A stretch of 64,000 bases of DNA from Odoribacter sp. (GTDB lineage Bacteria > Bacteroidota > Bacteroidia > Bacteroidales > Muribaculaceae), in NCBI GenBank assembly GCA_023663145.1, contig JAMPHZ010000001.1, forward strand, positions 124,001 through 188,000, in the 5' to 3' direction. Made by a program: the position numbers and the translations under genes. The notes under the pieces are model-generated. The model searched no databases and was not told where the DNA came from. It worked only from the letters and a program-made list of their open reading frames with translations. Below, piece after piece: positions 8,922-17,246 of the stretch. Within the stretch, counting starts at the first letter, position 1, and every line of letters starts with the position of its first letter.

Positions 8922-11900
8922 ATGAAAAAACTTGTGCTTATTCTGTTACTGCCATTATGCATGGCTGTTGCAAAGGCTCAGACTATTGTAGATTTTACTA
9001 CAGGTCTGCCCACAACCGACGACCTTTCGTGTCCGTCGGTTTCAATCGTTAAAACCTCTGATGGATATGAAGTTACATATTTAATACCGAATGCAGAGGC
9101 CGTTGTAAACTCTTCAAATCAGATTAGGTGGAATATTCCTGGGTTTCCTAATATCGGAAGTTCAGGCCTACCCAATCTTCCGTTCAAGAGCGATTCGTTC
9201 GCGTTACCAAAAAGTTCTACAGCCACAGTAGAGTTATCTGCGGTTGAATATATTGATATAGTGGGCTCTGTTGAATCTGCAAAAGACCCTCAGATAGAGT
9301 CAAGACTTGCTATGGACATTGACGATTTACCATTAATTAGTCCATATAAGGGGTTTTATCCAACAAATGTGGTTGAATGTAATGAATTACAGATTTACCG
9401 TGATATCCCTATCTTCTCAGTTAATATTATGCCTGTGCAGTTTGATTACGAAAACAATATAATCCGTTTAGTTAGAAAGATTACTTATACGGTGCGTATT
9501 GTTCCTGATACGGAGAAGGTGGGTAATCGAGCTATGATGAGACAAGAGTTGGAATATGATGATCCATTTCTTAGTTCATTTGTAATAAATTCTGAAGATT
9601 TTGTTTCTAAAGAAATAGTTACATCACAACCATCAAAATTGAGTAGCTTCAATCTAATGCGCGATAATGAAAGCTATATTATAATTTCAACTCCTAAGTT
9701 TCAAACTTCAGTTCAAAAATTCGCAGAATGGAAACGTCAGTTGGGATTTAAAGTTTATGTGGAGCTAAGTAATAATTGGACTACGGATAAAGTAAAAGAC
9801 CGTATTAAAGATATATGGAATGGTGACTCATTTCTTAGATATCTATTGATAGTCGGAGATGTTGAAGATATACCTACTTTTTATTATGATCATTATAACA
9901 TATTATATGGCAAGTACGCAACAGATTTTGATTATGCTTGCTTAGATGGTGAATCTGATATTATACCTGATATTTATTATGGGAGAATACCAGTAAAAAA
10001 TAATATTGAAGCAGAAGCGGTTTTTGACAAGATTATTGCATATGAAAAATCGCCATGTACAAAAAGTTCATTCTATAAGAACGCTTTGCATGCTGCATTA
10101 TTTGAACCGATAAAGAATAGTTTGATAAATGATGGCCGTAGGTTCACATTAACTGCTGAGGAAATATTAGATAAATCTGTTTCTAAGGGATTCCTGGTAC
10201 ACAGAGAGTACTATGCCGGGCAAAACTGTTCGCCGTTAAGATGGAAGGAAAGTAGAATAAAGGTTCCCAAAAATATTACCCCTGAGTCGTTGTATATAAC
10301 GTTAGACTCATTAATCCCTGATAATCTACGAAAACCAAATTATGATTGGAATGCGAATGGAAATAGAATCGTTTCACAGATAGATGACGGTATATCTTAT
10401 ATTTTATATAGGGGACATGGCAATGAAGAAAGTTGGCAAAATATTTCATTTACAAATTCGCATGTAAACATTTTAGATAACAAAGAAATGACTCCTGTTA
10501 TTTTCAGTATATGCTGTTCTACAGGCTGTTTTAATTATGAAAAGGATTGTCTAGCAGAAAGGCTGTTAAAGTATGATAATGGAGGCGGGGTTGGCGTAAT
10601 TGCAGCTTCTGACGTTTCATATTCAGGATACAATGACATTTTTTCTTTTGCTTTATTTAAAAGTATTTGGAATGAAACTTTCGATTCTAGGTGTGAATTG
10701 GAAATGATGCATACTCAGTCTCATTCAAATAGATTGGGTATTATGCTAAATCAAGCCTTTGCCCAGTTAAGATACCGATATGGATCTGCTGATCCGCGTA
10801 TGGAACTTACATGTCGTCTATTCCATTGTTTTGGCGATCCAAGTTTGCAAATGTATTCAGAAACGCCAACAAACATTAGTGTTGCAGTAACAGAAAAAAC
10901 AAATAGTGACAATACTTCAAATATATCATTTACTGTACCTTCTGATGTTATTGCCTCAGTGTATAACAAAAGCACAGAAGAAAGTCATATTTATATGGGT
11001 AAAGTAAATTTAAATGTGTCAAATATTAATGATATTATTATAACATTTTCCGGGGAAAATAAGAGATGTCAGACTTGGCCACGTTCTTTATCTATTAAGT
11101 CGCCGATGCGCGACATATCTCAAAACTACATTGTAAATGAAGGATTAGTGCGCCAGACTGAGGTCGAGGTTCATGAGTCATACGATGAGAATTATGACCT
11201 GGCTGTCATAAGCGAGTGGTTTGAAGGTACTCGTGTGATAAATGGAACACAGTATCACGATCTACATGTCAAGTATGATTATAAGGGTACATCGCGGACT
11301 TTTATAGCGGCTTATATGCGAGAGGAAGCCGGCAAAGTGTATATGATGACCGCTGATGACATTTCGGTTTATGATCTGAATGAGATTTCAGGAGGCGCTT
11401 ATATACTTCAATCCGGAAAAGAGGCTATGGTTTATGATTTTGCGCTTGATAAATCGGATATAATCAGATTGTTTGATGATGATTCTGATTATGATAAATA
11501 TAATAGGTCAGCGCTATCGGCCAATACAAGAACTGTCATTGACAAGCGACAGGTCAACTATTCATCGCATGATTTTGTAGAGATGCATATGCGTAATAAC
11601 TGTCCTTTTGGCGTGGATTATTATGTGCTTGACAAGTTTGGCGGAATTGATAATCTGATCTGTTTTCCCGGTATCTTCAACATGGAAGAGAGCCCGTCGC
11701 CTCTGAAGGTTTATACGAAAGTTTCACTTTATGATATTTCTGGAGAATTGATAGCAGTTTATGGACAGCAATCCGGTGTTGACGATATCGTAGTCTCATC
11801 AGGTATCAGTCTTGAAGGCCGCACGTTGCTTATGCGAGGGGCAAATGATAATTCGCAACTTGTTATTTATAACCCGACAGGAACAAAGGTGACTGAAGCC

Positions 11901-12008
11901 GCCGGCATATCATGTGGGGAGTTTGATTTGTCACGGTTGCCTTCCGGTATCTATATTGTCAGTGCTTTCAACGGGCATAGCTGGTCAACACTTAAGATAG
12001 CCCTTTGA
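8922..12008 (+). CDS. Gingipain-like C25 family cysteine peptidase, T9SS cargo
   Basis: A secreted protease of 1028 residues. Domains in order: signal peptide (MKKLVLILLLPLCMAVAKAQ); a C25 propeptide-like region to about residue 230; the caspase-like catalytic domain at about 245-660 with YRGHGNEESW (His499) and FSICCSTGCF, where Cys532 aligns with the gingipain nucleophile; an Ig-like stretch; and a C-terminal T9SS type A sorting tail (FDLSRLPSGIYIVSAF). Gingipains cut after Arg or Lys; the specificity of this one cannot be read. The DNA is markedly A+T-rich from the start to about 11,100 and then returns to the local composition. One line counted at 9961-10020 has 18 G/C of 60; one at 11161-11220 has 28. 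This suggests a mosaic gene. It is monocistronic, with its own promoter and terminator. Confidence 0.88.
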   Translation: MKKLVLILLLPLCMAVAKAQTIVDFTTGLPTTDDLSCPSVSIVKTSDGYEVTYLIPNAEAVVNSSNQIRWNIPGFPNIGSSGLPNLPFKSDSFALPKSSTATVELSAVEYIDIVGSVESAKDPQIESRLAMDIDDLPLISPYKGFYPTNVVECNELQIYRDIPIFSVNIMPVQFDYENNIIRLVRKITYTVRIVPDTEKVGNRAMMRQELEYDDPFLSSFVINSEDFVSKEIVTSQPSKLSSFNLMRDNESYIIISTPKFQTSVQKFAEWKRQLGFKVYVELSNNWTTDKVKDRIKDIWNGDSFLRYLLIVGDVEDIPTFYYDHYNILYGKYATDFDYACLDGESDIIPDIYYGRIPVKNNIEAEAVFDKIIAYEKSPCTKSSFYKNALHAALFEPIKNSLINDGRRFTLTAEEILDKSVSKGFLVHREYYAGQNCSPLRWKESRIKVPKNITPESLYITLDSLIPDNLRKPNYDWNANGNRIVSQIDDGISYILYRGHGNEESWQNISFTNSHVNILDNKEMTPVIFSICCSTGCFNYEKDCLAERLLKYDNGGGVGVIAASDVSYSGYNDIFSFALFKSIWNETFDSRCELEMMHTQSHSNRLGIMLNQAFAQLRYRYGSADPRMELTCRLFHCFGDPSLQMYSETPTNISVAVTEKTNSDNTSNISFTVPSDVIASVYNKSTEESHIYMGKVNLNVSNINDIIITFSGENKRCQTWPRSLSIKSPMRDISQNYIVNEGLVRQTEVEVHESYDENYDLAVISEWFEGTRVINGTQYHDLHVKYDYKGTSRTFIAAYMREEAGKVYMMTADDISVYDLNEISGGAYILQSGKEAMVYDFALDKSDIIRLFDDDSDYDKYNRSALSANTRTVIDKRQVNYSSHDFVEMHMRNNCPFGVDYYVLDKFGGIDNLICFPGIFNMEESPSPLKVYTKVSLYDISGELIAVYGQQSGVDDIVVSSGISLEGRTLLMRGANDNSQLVIYNPTGTKVTEAAGISCGEFDLSRLPSGIYIVSAFNGHSWSTLKIAL

Positions 12009-12010
12009 TA

Positions 12011-12070
12011 TTTTACTATATAGAAAGCGCTCTGCCTCAACATCGGCAGAGCGCTTTCTATATAGTAAAA
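12011..12070. terminator. Bidirectional terminator between C25 protease and htpG
   Basis: A perfect 26-bp inverted repeat: arms at 12011-12036 and 12045-12070, with an 8-base loop. The arms begin and end with A/T tracts, so each strand offers a GC-rich core followed by U residues. It lies between two convergent genes, 2 bases after the protease stop. Confidence 0.85.
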
Positions 12071-12081
12071 ACGTGGATGTT

Positions 12082-14127
12082 TTATTTTATGAGACTTAAC
12101 GAGCGGTCGATGAAGTTGCTGAGATCTTTTCCTTTCAGCAGTCCGTTGCCGAGCAGGGCGAGATCAATGAGTTGGTTGACCTGTGGCATGTCTTTTGCGT
12201 ATGCCTTTATTATTTCTTCTTGACGGGCGCGTGCATCTGATACTGCTTTCTGCAGCTCATCGGTCTTCTGTTGTTGTTCTGCGTCAGGTTTACCATCTTT
12301 CACCGTGGCGCGTATTTTTTCTATTTCTGTGTTTTTATCGTTGATTTCTTCTTCAAGCGGAGTTATCTGCGAGGCAAGAGCTTCAGTGGCTTGACTGGTT
12401 ATATTCTCGATTATTGGCGACGATGTATTGACAGCCAATGTATAACTGTCGGGCAGTTCACCGTAGAAATTCATGCCGGGTTGCAGCGCTGCCATGTCTT
12501 TCATACGGCGCATGTACTCGTTCTGAGTTATAACAATGGGGCGATCAGCAGGGGCAAGAGCCTCAAACGATACTACGAACATAGCCTTGTCAACCTGCGG
12601 TGTCTGTGATGAGAACAGTGTAGTGAGGATATTGCGTTGGGTTGAGGTCAGATCAACTGTGCGGCCATTGTCCTTTTTGATAAGGTTGTCAAGAACGTCT
12701 GAGTCAACGCGCACAAGGCGTGTCTTCTCAAATTTTTGTTCGAGCAGAGCCACAAAGTGGTTGTCGAGCTGGCCGCCCATGAGCAGCACGTTATAACCTC
12801 GGTCATTGGCTGCCTTGATGTAATTATATTGAGCCACAGGATCAGTGGTATAAAGATATACCAGATTACCGTCTTTATCTGTCTGGTTAGGCTCGACAAG
12901 TGTCTTATACTCTTCGGCAGTGAAGAACTTGTGGTCAGTGTCTTCAAGAAGAAGGAACTTAAGGGCTGCATCGCAGAACTTTTCATCGGTCAGCATGCCG
13001 TATTCAATGAAAATACGGATGTCAGGCCACTTCTCTTCGAAGTTCTTGCGGTCAGCTTTGAACAGGTCTTCAAGGCGCTGTGAAACCTTCTTGGTGATGT
13101 ACCCTGAGATTTTCTTGACAGCGGTGTCGCTTTGCAGATACGAGCGTGATACGTTCAACGGTATGTCAGGCGAATCAATGACACCTTGCAGAAGCATCAT
13201 GAATTCAGGAACTACACCTTCGACTGAGTCAGTCACATAGACCTGATTGCAATATAGCTGGATGCGGTTTTTCGTTACCTCGAAATTATTCTTTATTTTG
13301 GGGAAGAACAATATACCGGTGAGTGTAAACGGGTAATCAACGTTGAGGTGGATCCAGAACAATGGGTCGTCTTGCCCTGGGTAAAGTTCATGATAGAAGT
13401 TGCGGTAGTCATCATCTGTGAGCTCCGAAGGCTTTTTCATCCATTGGGGCTCGGTGGCGTTTATGACTTTGTCGCGGTCGGTGTCGACCATCTTTCCATC
13501 TTTCCATTCCTGCTCTTTTCCTGATATTACCGGAACGGGGAGGAACCGGCAATATTTTTTGAGCAGGCTATCAATACGAGATTGTTCAAGAAATTCCTTG
13601 CTGTCGTCGTCTATATATAGTATTATGTCGGTGCCGCGGGTTGTGCGGTCGCCTTTATCCATGGAATAAGCGGGCGAGCCGTCGCATTCCCATCGCACAG
13701 ACTCAGCTCCATCTTTATAACTCAAAGAGTTTATCACAACTTTCTTGGCTACCATGAATGCCGAGTAGAACCCGAGGCCGAAATGGCCGATGATCGAGTT
13801 GGCACTGTCTTTATATTTAGAAAGGAATTCCTCGGCTCCGGAGAATGCTATCTGATTGATGTATTTCTCGATGTCGTCAGAATCCATACCGATACCGCAA
13901 TCGCTCACGGTTAATGTCCCTGCTTCATGGTCAATAGTAACACGTACCTGCGTGTTATTTGTATCTCCTTTGAACTCGCCGAATGAAGCAAGAGTCTTGA
14001 GTTTCTGTGTCGCATCCACAGCATTGCTGACGAGTTCACGCAGGAATATCTCATGGTCGCTGTATAGAAATTTTTTGATTACGGGGAAAATGTTTTCTGT
14101 TGTTACCCCTATGGTTCCTTTTGCCAT
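12082..14127 (-). CDS. htpG: Molecular chaperone HtpG (Hsp90)
   Basis: A cytoplasmic ATP-dependent chaperone. The 681 residues match the usual Bacteroidetes length. The N-terminal GHKL ATPase domain shows LRELVSNAVDATQKL, the DCGIGMD motif and GHFGLGFYSAF, which form the nucleotide pocket and lid. The middle domain contains the catalytic arginine region (SRSYLQSD), and the C-terminal part has the charged helix (EEEINDKNTEIEKIRATVK) and dimer region, with no MEEVD tail, as in bacteria. The start is the ATG at 14127 (MAKGTIGVTTENIFPVIKKF). It stands alone between a shared terminator and the divergent starch-protein gene. I see no CIRCE or other heat-shock operator in the 211-base upstream gap, nor a good TAnnTTTG on this strand. 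Confidence 0.97.
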   Translation of the reverse strand: MAKGTIGVTTENIFPVIKKFLYSDHEIFLRELVSNAVDATQKLKTLASFGEFKGDTNNTQVRVTIDHEAGTLTVSDCGIGMDSDDIEKYINQIAFSGAEEFLSKYKDSANSIIGHFGLGFYSAFMVAKKVVINSLSYKDGAESVRWECDGSPAYSMDKGDRTTRGTDIILYIDDDSKEFLEQSRIDSLLKKYCRFLPVPVISGKEQEWKDGKMVDTDRDKVINATEPQWMKKPSELTDDDYRNFYHELYPGQDDPLFWIHLNVDYPFTLTGILFFPKIKNNFEVTKNRIQLYCNQVYVTDSVEGVVPEFMMLLQGVIDSPDIPLNVSRSYLQSDTAVKKISGYITKKVSQRLEDLFKADRKNFEEKWPDIRIFIEYGMLTDEKFCDAALKFLLLEDTDHKFFTAEEYKTLVEPNQTDKDGNLVYLYTTDPVAQYNYIKAANDRGYNVLLMGGQLDNHFVALLEQKFEKTRLVRVDSDVLDNLIKKDNGRTVDLTSTQRNILTTLFSSQTPQVDKAMFVVSFEALAPADRPIVITQNEYMRRMKDMAALQPGMNFYGELPDSYTLAVNTSSPIIENITSQATEALASQITPLEEEINDKNTEIEKIRATVKDGKPDAEQQQKTDELQKAVSDARARQEEIIKAYAKDMPQVNQLIDLALLGNGLLKGKDLSNFIDRSLSLIK

Positions 14128-14248
14128 AATATAATAGATGTAGAGTTATTGTTTTAAATCTTTCAGAGCAAAACAAATGCCAAACGACAAATATGTGACA
14201 ATTTTTCATATTTAACATATTTTAATATACATAGAATGAAAAATTGTC

Positions 14249-14295
14249 TACCTTTGCATTGCTTTATAGAATAACACAAGCAATGTATTTGCTTG
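14249..14295 (+). promoter_or_regulatory. -7 element and leader hairpin upstream of starch-binding gene
   Basis: TACCTTTG at 14249-14256 is a full TAnnTTTG match, though no clear TTTG lies 19-21 bases upstream. Transcription from about 14262 would give a leader of roughly 77 bases. The leader contains a 7-bp hairpin, arms 14277-14283 and 14289-14295, which could be a protein- or RNA-binding site. Confidence 0.4.
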
Positions 14296-14338
14296 ACAAC
14301 TAATACTTACTTATTTACCTTATAATCTAACAAAAGTT

Positions 14339-16219
14339 ATGAAGAAATTCTACCTTCTTTTGTGTGCTATGTTTGTTGCAATAGCATCAAACGCTGCCGA
14401 TTATTATCTGATTGGCGGTTTTAATAACTGGACTACCAAAGACGCGTCATGCTTGTTTACTGATCATGGAGACGGAACATATGTGCTTGACTACAATGGA
14501 ACTCTTACCTCAGGTTTCAAGATCAATGACGGCACATGGTCAAATGATAATGCCAACTTCGGCGGCAGTGCGAAGCTTGTTCTTGGCCAGACATATTCTC
14601 TTACCGTAGGTGGGTCAAGTGGAAACATTCCTATGGACGGCAATGTGGAGAACCCTCACATTGTGTTCAATCCTACTGCAAAAACCCTTGTGATCACAGG
14701 CCAGGAGGCAGAAGCTAAGTATGTTTACGGTATTCACGGCGATATATTCGGCGTATCATCATGGTCAACAGAAGACATGATCGAGAATGATGGTGTATGG
14801 ACTCTGTCAGCCACTGTACAGAAAGGAAACTTTGGTATAAAGGTAATGGACGCTTCTACCAAGGCTCAGACTGATTGGATCAGCTCGGCCGGCGCAGCCG
14901 CTGTAGTCCTTGATACTCCCATCGCTTGTAAAGTTGAAGGTACAAACTTCTCAATCGGTGCCGGTGAGTATACATTTGCATTTGATCCCGAGGCTATGAC
15001 TCTCACCGTTACAGGTAAGAGCGAAGGTGGTGATGATCCTGACCCTGTTGTTGACTACTCAAAATGGTATGTGAATGTGCTTGGTGATTTCAACAGTTGG
15101 ATTGACAACGGTGTGAATCCTAACGCAGAGGGTGTGAGCATCCACGAGAATCTGGCTATAGGAACAAGCGCTTTCAAAATCAAAATATGGAACGGAACTG
15201 CAGATGTGTATTATGTTTCCGATGGCAATGCCTTGGTAGCAGGAGAATGGACACAACTTTATGAAGATACGATGGATGGTGCAGGCGTTACTATCGCCGG
15301 TGCTACAGCATCCTCGGTTTACAATGTTGAATATAACTGCGCTACAAACCAGATCAAGGTCACTCTTGTAGGTGGCGATGATCCAATAATTCCATCAGAT
15401 CCGTTCACCGTATACTTCTATAATACTATTGGTTGGGAAGCCCCTCATATCTACTACTGGGGTGGTGACGAGGAAAACACATTCCCCGGCACAGCTATGG
15501 AAGTAAGTCTGGCCCGAAATGCCAATGATATCTATTCATATACTGTACCTGCCGGTACAACTGGCGTGATCTTTACCAACGGTATCGCAGCCGGTGAAGA
15601 AGGAGCCGAACAGACCGGAGACTTTGTGGCAGTTGCCAACCATCTCTATACCACCGAGGGAGATCAGGGTGAATATACTGGTGAAGTTCCTGTTGTCGGT
15701 GTTCCGGAAACTCTTTTCATTCTCGGTAATCTTACGGAAAACAGCTTGGTATGGAATCTTGCAGACGCAAAGGCACTTACTAAAGATGGCTACACATTCT
15801 CTATCAGCAAAGTTCAGATTTATGCTACCGATGATCAAGGTAACGGTTATTTCACCTTTGCTTCCACAGTAGGTAGTGATTGGGATACTGTAAACTCAGC
15901 GGACCGTTTTGGTGCTTCAGAGAACGATACCCCCATCACATTGGACACAGCTGTTCCATTTACAGTATATCAGGCTGGAGTTAATGCCAGCTCAGCAGCG
16001 TCCTGGATGATTCCCGCCGGTAATTATGACTTCATTGTTAACTTTGCCAACAAAACTGTGCTTGTACAGAATAGCGGTTCGGGCGTAGTTGATGTTGAAA
16101 CAACTACAGATGCCCCTGCTGTTTACTATAACCTTCAGGGTGTACAGGTAGAAACTCCTGCCGCAGGTCTTTATATAGAAGTACGCGGAAATGTAGTTCG
16201 CAAAGTGGTGATAAAATAA
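14339..16219 (+). CDS. Multidomain starch-binding protein (SusE/F-like modules, CBM26-like), T9SS cargo
   Basis: A secreted, non-catalytic glycan-binding protein of 626 residues. After a signal peptide (MKKFYLLLCAMFVAIASNA) come beta-sandwich modules: residues 20-120 (YYLIGGFNNWTT), about 130-230 (HGDIFGVSSWST...GNFGIKVM, a SusE-type repeat), about 245-350 (VLGDFNSW), a CBM26-like module at about 360-450 (FTVYFYNTIGWEAPHIYYWGG) and a last module to about 580. It ends in a T9SS-type tail (YYNLQGVQVETPAAGLYIEV and a final VVRKVVIK). There is no lipobox, unlike SusE/SusF, so surface delivery is by T9SS (inference). It sits with a shorter paralogue and a pullulanase, pointing to alpha-glucan binding. 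The first 299 bases after the signal are copied in the next gene. Confidence 0.85.
   Translation: MKKFYLLLCAMFVAIASNAADYYLIGGFNNWTTKDASCLFTDHGDGTYVLDYNGTLTSGFKINDGTWSNDNANFGGSAKLVLGQTYSLTVGGSSGNIPMDGNVENPHIVFNPTAKTLVITGQEAEAKYVYGIHGDIFGVSSWSTEDMIENDGVWTLSATVQKGNFGIKVMDASTKAQTDWISSAGAAAVVLDTPIACKVEGTNFSIGAGEYTFAFDPEAMTLTVTGKSEGGDDPDPVVDYSKWYVNVLGDFNSWIDNGVNPNAEGVSIHENLAIGTSAFKIKIWNGTADVYYVSDGNALVAGEWTQLYEDTMDGAGVTIAGATASSVYNVEYNCATNQIKVTLVGGDDPIIPSDPFTVYFYNTIGWEAPHIYYWGGDEENTFPGTAMEVSLARNANDIYSYTVPAGTTGVIFTNGIAAGEEGAEQTGDFVAVANHLYTTEGDQGEYTGEVPVVGVPETLFILGNLTENSLVWNLADAKALTKDGYTFSISKVQIYATDDQGNGYFTFASTVGSDWDTVNSADRFGASENDTPITLDTAVPFTVYQAGVNASSAASWMIPAGNYDFIVNFANKTVLVQNSGSGVVDVETTTDAPAVYYNLQGVQVETPAAGLYIEVRGNVVRKVVIK
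14393..14691 (+). repeat. Direct repeat copy 1 (299 bp)
   Basis: Matches 16376-16674 with one mismatch that I could find (C at 14653, T at 16636, a silent Asn change). The repeat begins at the same codon, 19, in both genes and covers the whole first binding module. Outside it the genes diverge sharply, including the signal peptides. Confidence 0.93.
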
Positions 16220-16245
16220 TAATTAGATTCATCTGAACCCTTAAA

Positions 16246-16283
16246 AAACCCCGCCGAGAAATAATTGAGGCTCGGCGGGGTTT
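16246..16283 (+). terminator. Rho-independent terminator after first starch-binding gene
   Basis: A 13-bp perfect stem (16246-16258 with 16271-16283), GC-rich in the middle with an A tract before and a T run after. It lies 26 bases past the stop. The second gene lacks a convincing promoter of its own, so this may be a partial terminator that sets the ratio of the two proteins. Confidence 0.8.
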
Positions 16284-16321
16284 CTAATTTGAAAATATAA
16301 ACAATTTTATAATAAATCACT

Positions 16322-17173
16322 ATGAAGAAATTTTACACTATGCTTATGGCAGCAATTGTGGCAATCAGCGCCAATGCTGCCGATTATTATCTGATTGGCG
16401 GTTTTAATAACTGGACTACCAAAGACGCGTCATGCTTGTTTACTGATCATGGAGACGGAACATATGTGCTTGACTACAATGGAACTCTTACCTCAGGTTT
16501 CAAGATCAATGACGGCACATGGTCAAATGATAATGCCAACTTCGGCGGCAGTGCGAAGCTTGTTCTTGGCCAGACATATTCTCTTACCGTAGGTGGGTCA
16601 AGTGGAAACATTCCTATGGACGGCAATGTGGAGAATCCTCACATTGTGTTCAATCCTACTGCAAAAACCCTTGTAATCACCGGTCAGGAGAAGGAAGCTG
16701 TATTATGTTATGCAATACACGGGCAGATATTCGGCGATGAGAATTGGTCATCAGTTGAAATGGTTAAGGAGGAAAACGGCGCATGGACACTTACTTCAGC
16801 CGTAGTACCCGGTGATTTCGGTATCAAGGAGATGGATGCCGATACCAAGGCTCAGACAAACTGGATCTCCGGAGCTGCTGCAGAAGGCCAGACTCCTACT
16901 TTTACAGAAAATGAACTTGGCACCCCCATGGCTGCGCAGGTTGAAGGTAAAAACTGGGCATCAAGCCTCGAAGGAGACTACACTTTTACCTTTGATCCGG
17001 AGGCTATGACTCTTACAGTTATCAAGGCCTCAGGTATCACATCGGCCGAAGTAGATGCTATTGATGCCGAGGCTGTGTATTATAACTTACAGGGTGTAAA
17101 GGTTGAAACCCCTGCAGCCGGTCTCTTCATAGAAGTCCGCGGCACTCAAGTTCGCAAAGTTGTTGTGAAATAA
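16322..17173 (+). CDS. Short starch-binding paralogue, T9SS cargo
   Basis: A 283-residue secreted protein: signal peptide (MKKFYTMLMAAIVAISANA), first module at residues 20-118 identical in sequence to that of the preceding gene, a second SusE-like module at about 125-235 (IHGQIFGDENWSSVEM...GDFGIKEM), then a T9SS-type tail (YYNLQGVKVETPAAGLFIEV ending VRKVVVK). The second module is related to the neighbour's second module but clearly diverged, so the identity of the first is recent copying, not conservation. It has no enzyme motifs. The gene is 102 bases downstream of its paralogue across a terminator. Binding of starch-like glucan is inferred from the modules and from the adjacent pullulanase. 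Confidence 0.83.
   Translation: MKKFYTMLMAAIVAISANAADYYLIGGFNNWTTKDASCLFTDHGDGTYVLDYNGTLTSGFKINDGTWSNDNANFGGSAKLVLGQTYSLTVGGSSGNIPMDGNVENPHIVFNPTAKTLVITGQEKEAVLCYAIHGQIFGDENWSSVEMVKEENGAWTLTSAVVPGDFGIKEMDADTKAQTNWISGAAAEGQTPTFTENELGTPMAAQVEGKNWASSLEGDYTFTFDPEAMTLTVIKASGITSAEVDAIDAEAVYYNLQGVKVETPAAGLFIEVRGTQVRKVVVK
16376..16674 (+). repeat. Direct repeat copy 2 (299 bp)
   Basis: Second copy of the segment at 14393-14691, offset by 1983 bases, which is a multiple of three. Both copies are in the same reading frame, so recombination between them would fuse the two genes in frame. Confidence 0.93.
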
Positions 17174-17180
17174 TCTGATT

Positions 17181-17238
17181 TACACATATTAAAAAAACAG
17201 CCTCCGAATCGTCGGAGGCTGTTTTTTTAATATGTGTA
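17181..17238. terminator. Bidirectional terminator between starch-binding paralogue and pullulanase
   Basis: A perfect 27-bp inverted repeat, arms 17181-17207 and 17212-17238, with a 4-base loop. The core is followed by seven T residues on either strand. It serves the convergent genes ending at 17173 and 17247. Confidence 0.88.
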
Positions 17239-17246
17239 GTGATTTG

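Noticed and set aside
15536..15838. A 100-codon minus-strand ORF inside the starch-binding gene
   Set aside because: Entirely inside a gene with a signal peptide, repeated modules and a T9SS tail; no independent support.
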